Below are positions 44,096 to 52,229 of a DNA stretch of 64,000 nucleotides, piece by piece (positions within the stretch are counted from its first letter, which is position 1; every line of letters starts with the position of its first letter). Origin of the DNA: Lachnospiraceae bacterium P6A3 (GTDB lineage Bacteria; Bacillota; Clostridia; Lachnospirales; Lachnospiraceae); the NCBI GenBank assembly GCA_000702085.1, contig JNKP01000005.1:1-64000 (forward strand), read 5' to 3'. The position numbers and the translations under genes are program-made. The notes under the pieces are model-generated. The model saw nothing but the letters and a program-made list of their open reading frames with translations, ran no database searches and was not told where the DNA came from.

Positions 44096-44132
44096 GTTTT
44101 TGAAGAAATTTTGAAAAAAATAAAAATTTTTG

Positions 44133-44161
44133 TTGCATTTTTAAATATATGATGGTAATAT
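44133..44161 (+). promoter_or_regulatory. Candidate promoter of tRNA-Lys
   Basis: TTGCAT and TAATAT lie 17 bases apart, with a start near 44168, about 15 bases before the tRNA. The match to consensus is moderate. The preceding stretch is very A/T-rich. Confidence 0.4.
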
Positions 44162-44182
44162 CTCATCGTTGCACTAAAGAAA

Positions 44183-44255
44183 GGACCGCTAGCTCAGTTG
44201 GTAGAGCACCTGACTCTTAATCAGGGTGTCCAGGGTTCGAGCCCCTGGCGGTCCA
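44183..44255 (+). tRNA. tRNA-Lys (CTT)
   Basis: A 73-base cloverleaf. The acceptor ggaccgc pairs with gcggtcc, the anticodon stem is cctga/tcagg, and the anticodon CTT is at 44216-44218. The T arm contains gggttcgagccc. CCA is not encoded. It lies alone between a GGDEF gene and tatD. Confidence 0.95.
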
Positions 44256-44322
44256 CGCGAGGTCGCAGGCTTGCTTAGAAGCGGGTTTGTGGCCTTTTCT
44301 TTTTTTATCCGGAAGGGGTTAT

Positions 44323-45105
44323 ATGGCACCTATATTTGATACACATGTTCATTATGATGACGAAGCGTTTGCCGAAGACAGAAGCGAGGTTCTTGCTTCG
44401 CTCAAAGGTTTCGACGTTGAGAAGGTGACCGATATCGGAGCAGGGATAGCAAGCTCAAAAACGGCGCTTGAACTCGCAAAGAAAACTCCCTGGATGTACT
44501 GTGCTCTTGGGGTTATACCCGGACAGTGCAGCGAGATAAACGATGAAACCTGGAAATGGCTCTGCGACTCGGCCGAAAAAGAGGAAAAGTGCGTTGCCAT
44601 CGGCGAAATAGGGCTCGATCACCACTGGGACGACGACCCGTGGGACGTGCAGGCTAAGTGGTTCATAGCTCAGATGGATCTGGCAAGAAACTTAGGCAAA
44701 CCCATGGTCATACACTCAAGAGATGCCGCAAAAGATACGATAGATATTATGAAGGAACATCATGCCGGAGATATCGGTGGAGTGATGCACTGTTATTCAT
44801 ATTCCGCTGAATCCGCAAGGGAATTCCTGAATATGGGTTTCTTTTTCGGGATAGGCGGGGTTGTTACCTTCAAGAACGCCAAAAAGCTCACGGAAGCCGT
44901 CGAGTACATACCGCTTTCGAATATAGTTCTGGAGACGGATTGCCCATATCTGGCACCTGTTCCTCACAGAGGCGAGAGGAATTTTTCGGGATACCTTCCG
45001 TTGGTGATCGAAAGGATCGCCGAGATCAAAAAAATCAGCCCCGAAGAGGTGGCGGAGGCGACCTGGCGAAATGCCCACAGACTATACAAAATAAGCGAAA
45101 CATGA
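44323..45105 (+). CDS. tatD: TatD family metal-dependent hydrolase
   Basis: A 260-residue TatD-type hydrolase with a TIM-barrel metal site. The motifs IFDTHVHYDDEAF, IGEIGLDHHWDDD, KPMVIHSRDA, VMHCYSYS and LETDCPYLAP hold the expected ligands. TatD proteins are 3'-5' DNA exonucleases with a proposed role in DNA repair and apoptotic-like degradation. The ATG at 44323 follows ggaagggg; an in-frame start at 44287 overlaps the spacer and is less likely. The next gene begins 67 bases later. Confidence 0.93.
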   Translation: MAPIFDTHVHYDDEAFAEDRSEVLASLKGFDVEKVTDIGAGIASSKTALELAKKTPWMYCALGVIPGQCSEINDETWKWLCDSAEKEEKCVAIGEIGLDHHWDDDPWDVQAKWFIAQMDLARNLGKPMVIHSRDAAKDTIDIMKEHHAGDIGGVMHCYSYSAESAREFLNMGFFFGIGGVVTFKNAKKLTEAVEYIPLSNIVLETDCPYLAPVPHRGERNFSGYLPLVIERIAEIKKISPEEVAEATWRNAHRLYKISET

Positions 45106-45172
45106 TAAAATCATTACATAAATTAATGTGATTTTTTCTTGCGGTACCGAGGGTCTTAAGGGGGTACTGGAT

Positions 45173-45910
45173 ATGAAAATAGAGAGAATAGACGACAAAA
45201 CAATAAAATGCTATCTGTCGAAGGACGAACTTGCTTACTATAAGGTCGATTACAGCGACTTTATTTCCAGGAGCGAAAATGCTCAGAGGCTCCTTCGCGA
45301 GATTATAGAACAGGCTAAATCCGAGGTCGGATATCATCCTCCGAAGATTGCTTTTGAGATGCAGATAATGATGGTTCCCGAGCAGGGAATGGTTCTTACT
45401 TTTTCCGAGAAGGATCCCGCTATCGGCGTAGATGCCGACAAGATCAGCGGTTTTATCGATACATTAAAGCAGCTTCTTGAACATGTTAAAGAGGAATCCG
45501 GCGGAACGACCGCAGCTTTGGGTGCGCTTCCCGGACTCGGACAGGGAGGATTATCTCTTCCCGCAGCGGCAGCTCCCGTGAAAGCGGGCAGTGAACCGGC
45601 TAAGAACGATGCTCCGGCAGCAAATGTCAACGACGCGGTATTTATGTTCACATACCTGTCCGACTTTATTGAGTATGCTCAGGGGCTTCCCAAGGGAATC
45701 CGGATCAACTCTTCGCTATATAAGATGGGTGAGGAATACTTCCTCCACGTCGCAAGAGGCAAGGCTTCATATGACCGTTTCAGCAGATGCTGTGTACAGG
45801 CTCTTGAGTTCTCACAGCTTTACAGCGCGGGCGAAGGTTGCGAAGAGGTGCTCAGGGAACACGGAGAGGTAATGATCTCCGAAAAGGCCGTAAACAGATT
45901 CCGTAAGTAG
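45173..45910 (+). CDS. mecA: Adaptor protein MecA
   Basis: MecA is the adaptor that delivers substrates such as ComK or unfolded proteins to the ClpC-ClpP protease. The 245-residue protein has the N-terminal domain opening MKIERIDDKTIKCYLSKDEL, a linker rich in Ala and Pro (about 120-155), and a C-terminal ClpC-binding domain containing FMFTYLSDFIEYAQGL and LHVARGKASYDRFS. The ATG at 45173 follows aagggggt. Its neighbours TatD and a zinc-ribbon membrane protein give no clear pathway link. Confidence 0.93.
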   Translation: MKIERIDDKTIKCYLSKDELAYYKVDYSDFISRSENAQRLLREIIEQAKSEVGYHPPKIAFEMQIMMVPEQGMVLTFSEKDPAIGVDADKISGFIDTLKQLLEHVKEESGGTTAALGALPGLGQGGLSLPAAAAPVKAGSEPAKNDAPAANVNDAVFMFTYLSDFIEYAQGLPKGIRINSSLYKMGEEYFLHVARGKASYDRFSRCCVQALEFSQLYSAGEGCEEVLREHGEVMISEKAVNRFRK

Positions 45911-45922
45911 GCTTAAGATCCT

Positions 45923-45956
45923 AAGCGGCTCCCAATTTCTATCGGGGGCCGCTTTA
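45923..45956 (+). terminator. Probable terminator after mecA
   Basis: A stem aagcggctccc/gggggccgctt with one mismatch is followed by tatgttt, a short and imperfect T tract, so termination may be partial. Confidence 0.6.
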
Positions 45957-45982
45957 TGTTTGTGTAGAGAAGGAGGAGAGTA

Positions 45983-47629
45983 ATGTTCGTTTGTCCCAAT
46001 TGCGGAGCCAATATTAACTTTGACCCCGGCAAGCAGCTACTCCACTGCGATTATTGTGAATCGGAATTCCCTCCCGAGGCAGCGATCCAGAAGGACGATG
46101 CCGACGAGAACACTTATACCGAGTTCAGGGAAAGTGATACTTCCGAAAAAGGATACGAGGAATACACCACCACTATTTACACCTGTAAAGAATGCGGCGG
46201 TGAGATTCTTGCCAACGACAATACGGTTGCGACTTTCTGCAGCTATTGCGGAGCTTCGACCGTTCTTGCCAGCCGTGTGGGTAAGGAAAGAGCACCCGAA
46301 TATATCATTCCTTTTCAGATCACAAAGCAACAGAGTGCGGAGCTTTATAAGAGAGCTCTTAATAAGGCACGTTTTGCTCCGCAGTACATGAAGGAAGATG
46401 CCACCATCGAAAAACTCCGTGGTATCTATATGCCTTACTGGATCTATGATTTCAAAGAAAACCGTGCGGTAACCCTTCGCGGTCAGAAGGATACCAGAAG
46501 AGGCGATTATATCTATCATACCCACTACAACATCAATACCAGTGTTCAGGCTGAGTATAACGGATTGTCTTCCGACGCTTCCTCACAGTTCTCCGACACA
46601 TTGAGCGAAGCCATTGCTCCTTTTGATTTCAAACAGGCGGTCCGCTTTAACACCTCTTATATGAGCGGTTTCTATGCGGATGCCGCAGATACGGATCCGA
46701 AGCTTTATGAGGATCATTGCCGCTCCATCGTAACCCAGGAAATATACAATCGTATCGCAAAAGATCCTGCGATAAAGGGTATAAGCCTCAAGCCCGAATC
46801 GCTTCCGAATCTGACACCCGAGAGGACCGAGACCCGATTCGGCTATTTCCCCGTATGGTTCATGTCGGTAAGACATAAAGACAGGGTAAGCTATGCCGTT
46901 GTAAACGGCCAGACCGGCGAGGTTGCAACCGACATCCCCATTGACTATAAGAAATATATCTTATGGTCACTTGCATGGTCGTTGCCCATATTCGCAGCCC
47001 TTTGTCTGATTCCCGTTATGCGTCCCATCTATTTGCTGGTGGCATCCATCATTCTGTCCGCCATCGGTATGATCTCTTTGTGCGTTCAGAGAAATCAGAT
47101 CTATGTCAGGGAAAATAATCTCGATGACAAAGGTTTGATCTATAAACAGAGTAAGAATGCGGGAGGACCGCAGGCCGGACAGGCAGCGATTCCTCAGCCT
47201 CAGCCCGTCAAGGTTAAGAAAAAGGGTGAGGTAAACACTGCAAGTACGGCACTTGCCGTTGTTGCGGCAGTTGTGGGATATGCTTTCTTCGGTGCTATTG
47301 GTGCGTTTTTCCTGGCACTTATCTGTTCGCCGATAATTATCGCCCTTACCGGCAGCAAGAATAATAAGATCGTAGATACCAGACCGGCAGTTAAAGCAAA
47401 AGCACCTGCCGGGGAGAAGTTTATGCTGTGTCTGAAACCGCTGATAGGTGTTCTTATTTCACTCGGGGTATGGTCTATGGCTCCCTCTGCGGATGAATAC
47501 TATTACATCGCTGCGGTCATATGCATCGTTACGCTCCTGTTGTCCATCTGGGATTTGGTTAAAGGACATAACAGACTGGCAACCAGAAAACTTCCTCAGT
47601 TTGATAAGAGAGGAGGTGACGAGTCATGA
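45983..47629 (+). CDS. Zinc-ribbon membrane protein of unknown function
   Basis: A 548-residue protein with two N-terminal zinc ribbons, CPNCGANINFDPGKQLLHCDYC (residues 4-25) and CKECGGEILANDNTVATFCSYC. A soluble region follows (about 85-330), then about six hydrophobic helices toward the C-terminus. It contains PEYIIPFQITKQQSAELYK and IYMPYWIYDFK, which recur in Firmicute zinc-ribbon proteins related to a TFIIB-type zinc-ribbon family. Its stop overlaps the next start by 4 bases, so it is coupled with a TPM-domain protein. Confidence 0.78.
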   Translation: MFVCPNCGANINFDPGKQLLHCDYCESEFPPEAAIQKDDADENTYTEFRESDTSEKGYEEYTTTIYTCKECGGEILANDNTVATFCSYCGASTVLASRVGKERAPEYIIPFQITKQQSAELYKRALNKARFAPQYMKEDATIEKLRGIYMPYWIYDFKENRAVTLRGQKDTRRGDYIYHTHYNINTSVQAEYNGLSSDASSQFSDTLSEAIAPFDFKQAVRFNTSYMSGFYADAADTDPKLYEDHCRSIVTQEIYNRIAKDPAIKGISLKPESLPNLTPERTETRFGYFPVWFMSVRHKDRVSYAVVNGQTGEVATDIPIDYKKYILWSLAWSLPIFAALCLIPVMRPIYLLVASIILSAIGMISLCVQRNQIYVRENNLDDKGLIYKQSKNAGGPQAGQAAIPQPQPVKVKKKGEVNTASTALAVVAAVVGYAFFGAIGAFFLALICSPIIIALTGSKNNKIVDTRPAVKAKAPAGEKFMLCLKPLIGVLISLGVWSMAPSADEYYYIAAVICIVTLLLSIWDLVKGHNRLATRKLPQFDKRGGDES

Positions 47630-48450
47630 AGAAGATAATAAGAAATTCATTACTTCTGTTTTTTATAGTGACTTTGCTGTTTGTACCGGTAATGATCCCG
47701 TCACAGACCGTCCGGGCGTACGATCCTCTTGATAATCTTGATGATGCCGACGTGGATAAGACCAATACCGAAACGGGATATCGTGTTGTCATATATGACG
47801 GTGCGGGACTTCTTACCAGTCAGGAGATCAAGGAACTGGCGTCCGATATGGCACCCATTGCCTATCACTCAAACGTCGCATTTGTCACCACGGATGAAGA
47901 TTCTTACCGTGACATAATGAGATATTCCGATGCCGTATATGATGAAATATTCGGAAACCATACCAATGGTGTAATGTTGATCATCGATATGAAGGTAAGA
48001 GAGATATCGATCTATACGGACGGCGATGTTCACAAAGTCATAACCGATGCTTACGGATATGACATTACCGACAATATCTACAGATATGCCACCAACGGGG
48101 ATTATTACACGGCTGCGTCCAAAGCTTTCGAACAAATTTACGCCGTACTGAACGGACAGAAGATTGCCCGTCCCATGAGATATGTGTGCTGTGCACTTAT
48201 GGCACTGCTTTTATCCTTCCTGATCAATTTCTGGGTAGTAAGCAGAGCTTCCAAGATCCAGAACACGTCAGGTGAAGAGATGATTTCGGGAGCACATAAG
48301 ACTCTCAAATATACTCCCCCCGCACTTGTCCAGACCGGCCAGACCAAAACTTATTCACCTCAGTCATCGGGAAGCGGCGGAGGCGGAGGAAGCCGAGGAG
48401 GCGGTGGCGGAGGCGGCCACAGCGGAGGCGGCGGACACCATAGTTTCTGA
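47626..48450 (+). CDS. TPM-domain membrane protein with Gly-rich tail
   Basis: A 274-residue protein. A signal peptide (about residues 1-31) precedes a TPM domain (about 50-165; VVIYDGAGLLTSQEIKELAS, NGVMLIIDMKVREISIY). One membrane helix (about 188-208) follows, and the tail is Gly/Ser/His-rich (GSGGGGGSRGGGGGGGHSGG). This is the usual TPM protein layout of Firmicutes, with the TPM domain outside the cell. The ATG overlaps the end of the zinc-ribbon gene. The role is unknown; related proteins act in membrane or protein quality control. Confidence 0.85.
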   Translation: MKKIIRNSLLLFFIVTLLFVPVMIPSQTVRAYDPLDNLDDADVDKTNTETGYRVVIYDGAGLLTSQEIKELASDMAPIAYHSNVAFVTTDEDSYRDIMRYSDAVYDEIFGNHTNGVMLIIDMKVREISIYTDGDVHKVITDAYGYDITDNIYRYATNGDYYTAASKAFEQIYAVLNGQKIARPMRYVCCALMALLLSFLINFWVVSRASKIQNTSGEEMISGAHKTLKYTPPALVQTGQTKTYSPQSSGSGGGGGSRGGGGGGGHSGGGGHHSF

Positions 48451-48467
48451 TGGGAGCCGGATCAATC

Positions 48468-49118
48468 ATGAAATACGAACTTGCGGTATTTGATATGGAC
48501 GGAACCATATTAAACACGTTGGATGACCTTACGGATGCTACGAATCACGCACTCAGGGAGTACGGATATCCAGAGCATTCCATAGAGGAAGTAAGATTTT
48601 TTGTGGGAAACGGAATGGCCAAGCTCATCGAAAGGGCAACTCCCGTCGGTATTACGGACGATGAGCGTAAAAAGGTCATGGATGAGTTTCTGGAGTATTA
48701 CAAGGCTCACAGTGCCGAAAAGACGGGACCATATCCCGGAATAGCGGATCTTCTGAAAAAGCTGAAGGCAGCAGGCGTAAGGACGGCGGTTGTCTCCAAC
48801 AAGCCCGATGTTGCGGTAAGGGAACTGGTTAAGACCTATTTTGACGGACTCTTCGATGCAGCGGTGGGGGACATGGAAGGTCAGGCGGTAAAACCCGCAC
48901 CGGATATGTGCCTTAAGATCTTTAAAGAGCTTGGCATGGGACCGGAAAAGGCGGTCTATATCGGAGATTCCGATACGGATATTATGACTGCCAGAAACGC
49001 AGGACTTGATGAGATTCTGGTTTCCTGGGGATTCCGCGGAAGAGAGTTTCTTACGGAGCACGGAGCAAAAACTATTTGCGATACTCCGGATGAAGTATAT
49101 GATGTGATAAAGGGTTGA
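48468..49118 (+). CDS. HAD-family phosphatase (phosphoglycolate phosphatase-like)
   Basis: A 216-residue HAD-superfamily hydrolase. The nucleophile motif is AVFDMDGTILNT, motif II is TAVVSNKPDV, and motif III/IV is in KPAPDMCLKIFKEL...VYIGDSDTDI. The size, cap and motifs match the Gph/PGP group, which removes phosphate from 2-phosphoglycolate or similar small phosphates. An in-frame ATG at 48450 overlaps the TPM gene stop; 48468 is preferred because MKYELAVFDMDG gives the usual start and gggag lies upstream. Confidence 0.9.
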   Translation: MKYELAVFDMDGTILNTLDDLTDATNHALREYGYPEHSIEEVRFFVGNGMAKLIERATPVGITDDERKKVMDEFLEYYKAHSAEKTGPYPGIADLLKKLKAAGVRTAVVSNKPDVAVRELVKTYFDGLFDAAVGDMEGQAVKPAPDMCLKIFKELGMGPEKAVYIGDSDTDIMTARNAGLDEILVSWGFRGREFLTEHGAKTICDTPDEVYDVIKG

Positions 49119-49154
49119 AAAACCGATCAAGATATTAATGCAGAGGTAATTAAA

Positions 49155-50588
49155 ATGGCAGATAAGAAAATGGTTGAAGAGATTACTTCGATGGACGAGG
49201 ATTTTGCCCAGTGGTATACGGACATTGTTCGTAAAGCCGAGCTCATCGAATACACCTCCGTAAAGGGCTGTATGGCTATCAAGCCCGACGGATATGCGAT
49301 TTGGGAGAACATCCAGGCCGAACTCGACAAGAGATTCAAGGCTACGGGCGTTCGTAACGTATACATGCCAATGTTCATCCCCGAATCTCTTCTTGAGAAG
49401 GAGAAGGATCACGTAGAGGGATTTGCTCCCGAGGTAGCATGGGTTACTCACGGAGGCCTTGAACCCCTTGCGGAGAGAATGTGCGTCCGTCCCACTTCAG
49501 AGACCCTTTTCTGCGATTTCTATAAGAACGACGTTCATTCTTACAGAGATCTTCCCAAGGTTTACAATCAGTGGTGCTCTGTTGTCAGATGGGAAAAAGA
49601 AACCAGACCTTTCCTTCGCTCCAGAGAATTCCTCTGGCAGGAAGGCCATACCGCTCACGCAACTGCCGAGGAAGCTGAGGAGCGTACGGTTCAGATGCTT
49701 AACGTATATGCCGATTTCCTCGAGGATTTCCTGGCAATACCCGTAATCAAGGGTCAGAAGACCGAGAAGGAGAAGTTTGCAGGTGCTGAGGCTACCTATA
49801 CCGTCGAGGCACTTATGCATGACGGAAAGGCTCTCCAGTCCGGAACCAGCCACAATTTCGGAAACGGATTTGCCAAGGCATTCGACATCCAGTTTGCCGA
49901 TAAGGACAACACCTTAAAGCATGTATATCAGACCTCCTGGGGCGTTACAACCAGACTTATCGGCGCCATCATCATGGTACACGGAGACAACGAAGGACTT
50001 GTTCTTCCTCCCAAGGTTGCCCCCGTACAGCTCTGCATCATCCCCATTCAGCAGAAGAAAGAGGGAGTTCTCGACAAGGCATATGAGCTCAGAGATCTCC
50101 TTAAAGACAGTATAAGAGTAAAGGTTGACGATACCGACAAGACTCCCGGATGGAAATTCTCCGAGGCAGAGATGAGAGGATATCCCCTCAGACTCGAGAT
50201 CGGACCCAAGGATATCGAAGCGGGAAAGTGCGTAATCGTACGCAGAGATACCAGAGAGAAGATCGAAGTGAGCCTCAGCGATGTAGCTTCCAAGGTTCCC
50301 GAGATTCTTGAGACCATGCAGAAGGAAATGCTTGAAAGAGCAAGAGCTCACAGAGAAGAGCACACCTACGAAGCTCACGATTACAACGAGTTCAAGAAAG
50401 TATTTAACGAGAAATCCGGATTCGTAAAGGCTATGTGGTGCGGATGCAGAGAGTGCGAAGATCAGATCAAAGCGGATCTCTCCGTTACTTCAAGATGTAT
50501 CCCCTTTGAACAGGAGAAGATTTCCGACGTATGCGTATGCTGCGGAAAGCCTGCTCAGAAGATGGTTTACTGGGGAAGAGCATATTAA
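49155..50588 (+). CDS. proS: Prolyl-tRNA synthetase, short (eukaryote/archaea-like) type
   Basis: A class II aminoacyl-tRNA synthetase of 477 residues that charges tRNA-Pro. The opening [19 protein letters not shown] and [16 protein letters not shown] belong to the eukaryote/archaea-type ProRS, shorter than the 570-residue bacterial form with an editing domain. Class II motifs appear in [32 protein letters not shown] and [12 protein letters not shown]-terminal zinc-binding-type region includes [14 protein letters not shown] and CVCCGKPA. Both this type and the long form occur in Clostridia. Confidence 0.95.
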   Translation: MADKKMVEEITSMDEDFAQWYTDIVRKAELIEYTSVKGCMAIKPDGYAIWENIQAELDKRFKATGVRNVYMPMFIPESLLEKEKDHVEGFAPEVAWVTHGGLEPLAERMCVRPTSETLFCDFYKNDVHSYRDLPKVYNQWCSVVRWEKETRPFLRSREFLWQEGHTAHATAEEAEERTVQMLNVYADFLEDFLAIPVIKGQKTEKEKFAGAEATYTVEALMHDGKALQSGTSHNFGNGFAKAFDIQFADKDNTLKHVYQTSWGVTTRLIGAIIMVHGDNEGLVLPPKVAPVQLCIIPIQQKKEGVLDKAYELRDLLKDSIRVKVDDTDKTPGWKFSEAEMRGYPLRLEIGPKDIEAGKCVIVRRDTREKIEVSLSDVASKVPEILETMQKEMLERARAHREEHTYEAHDYNEFKKVFNEKSGFVKAMWCGCRECEDQIKADLSVTSRCIPFEQEKISDVCVCCGKPAQKMVYWGRAY

Positions 50589-50609
50589 TAAACAGATAGT
50601 GACCTTAGA

Positions 50610-51632
50610 ATGAATCTTATCATTATCGACCTTGAGTGGAACCAGAGTTCTACAGGAACCGAACCCGAAGTATCCGAGATCCCTTTCGAGATCATCGAGA
50701 TAGGAGCCGTAAAATACGGAGAGGGCGGAGTTCTGATCTCGGAATTCAGCGAACTGATAAAGCCCAGGGTCTACAGAAAAATGCATAATTACACCAGCAA
50801 GCTCGTCCATCTTCAGATGGAGGAGCTTGAAAAAGGTGATTCATTCGAAGTGGTTGCCGACAGATTTTTCAAATGGTGCGGAAACAATCCCGTGTTTGCC
50901 ACATGGGGGCCCGGTGATATAGGTGTTTTCCAGCAGAATCTTAAGTTCTTCGGACTTCCTCTCATAAATGAAGGACCGGTTGCTTTCGTGGATGTTCAGA
51001 AGCTTTTTATGCTTGCATGCGAAGCGGGTGAAAAGAAGAGAAGATCACTGGAATATGCCGTCGATCATTTCGGGATATCGAAAGATATTCCGTTCCACAG
51101 GGCATTCAGCGACGCGTATTATGCCGCTGAAGTATACAAAAAAGTATGTGCGATCAATGCGGATGTGACCAAGTTCGTATCCTATGACACCACCTATCCT
51201 CCTGCGGATAAAGAACACGAGATCAAGATCGTATTTCCGACTTACGAAAAATATATTTCCCGTGTTTTCGAAAACCGGGACAAAGCATTCAGGGAAAAAG
51301 AAACCCTTTCCACAACCTGCTATATCTGCGGTAAAAAAGCAAAGCGCAAGATCAAATGGTTTTCCATGGGAGACAGGCATTATTACTGCCTGTGCGAATG
51401 CGAGGAGCACGGACTGATCAAAGGCAAGATAATCACTTACCCCGGAAAAGGCGGTGAGGGACTGTATCTTGTTAAGATCTTAAGGTGCGTGAACGACAAA
51501 GAAGCGGCCGTTGTCGAGAAGAAGTTCAACAAGGTCCGCGAATACAGAAAACATAACACCACCGGTATGAGATTTAAAAAACCGGGAAAAAATACCTCGG
51601 GACCGATTCCCGAGGATAAAGGTGAAGACTGA
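50610..51632 (+). CDS. DEDDh 3'-5' exonuclease with C-terminal zinc-ribbon-like tail
   Basis: A 340-residue protein. The N-terminal DEDDh exonuclease domain (about residues 1-185) has DLEWNQ (Asp and Glu of motif I), TWGPGDIGVF (motif II) and HRAFSDAYYAA (His-Asp motif III). A C-terminal region (about 235-310) has CYICGKKAKRKIKWF, then YYCLCECEEHG, which resembles a zinc ribbon. Similar proteins occur in Lachnospiraceae; the substrate (DNA or RNA) is not determined. The stop is 2 bases from a convergent gene. Confidence 0.85.
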   Translation: MNLIIIDLEWNQSSTGTEPEVSEIPFEIIEIGAVKYGEGGVLISEFSELIKPRVYRKMHNYTSKLVHLQMEELEKGDSFEVVADRFFKWCGNNPVFATWGPGDIGVFQQNLKFFGLPLINEGPVAFVDVQKLFMLACEAGEKKRRSLEYAVDHFGISKDIPFHRAFSDAYYAAEVYKKVCAINADVTKFVSYDTTYPPADKEHEIKIVFPTYEKYISRVFENRDKAFREKETLSTTCYICGKKAKRKIKWFSMGDRHYYCLCECEEHGLIKGKIITYPGKGGEGLYLVKILRCVNDKEAAVVEKKFNKVREYRKHNTTGMRFKKPGKNTSGPIPEDKGED

Positions 51633-51634
51633 TA

Positions 51635-52147
51635 TTAAGCCATAGCATGAACAGGAATTCTGAGACGGGAGTGAAGCTTTACCGATGAGCTTCTTACCGT
51701 GAAGGGCTCATAGAGAGCACAGACTTTATCCGCAATGCAGATTATGACCGCCTCGGTCGAATTGGGTCTGTTAAGAACAAGCGGGAACATATGATGTTCT
51801 ATGATATCTCTTTCTTTTTCGGATATCTTTCCGAGAATATTCACCGCACGCGCAGCGGAATCAAGAGGATGCTGTGTGATGCACATGCGTCCCGTTGTAT
51901 AAACTACTTTTCGATTACCGATCAGCCCCATGTCATGGCAAAGGCAGGCTCTTATGAGAGCTTCCCTGTCAACCGAAGCAAAGAGTCCGGCGATTCTTAA
52001 GGATGTCTTGGTGACATGGAGTTCGTGATCGCTCACATTGGATCTGAAATGGTGGGACTGGGAAAAGCCGCGGATAAACCATTCGGAATCCAGGATATCC
52101 TTACCTACCATTCTTATTTCTTTTTCAAGGTCTTCTTTTGATCTCAT
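51635..52147 (-). CDS. HD-domain phosphohydrolase
   Basis: A minus-strand protein of 170 residues with an HD domain. The HD signature is in RACLCHDMGLIG, with an upstream histidine in HELHVTKTSLRIAGL and later HHMFPLVLN. This puts it with small HD phosphohydrolases that act on nucleotides or phosphate esters. MRSKEDLEK at 52147 is chosen as start; an extension upstream is in frame but lacks a ribosome site. It converges with the exonuclease gene, leaving only 2 bases and no terminator between the stops. Confidence 0.8.
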   Translation of the reverse strand: MRSKEDLEKEIRMVGKDILDSEWFIRGFSQSHHFRSNVSDHELHVTKTSLRIAGLFASVDREALIRACLCHDMGLIGNRKVVYTTGRMCITQHPLDSAARAVNILGKISEKERDIIEHHMFPLVLNRPNSTEAVIICIADKVCALYEPFTVRSSSVKLHSRLRIPVHAMA

Positions 52148-52229
52148 GATTACAATGCAATGACATGTAGTTTTAATATCTATATAGCCAATACATTTTA
52201 TAACAGAGTTTATATATAGACAAGTGTCC

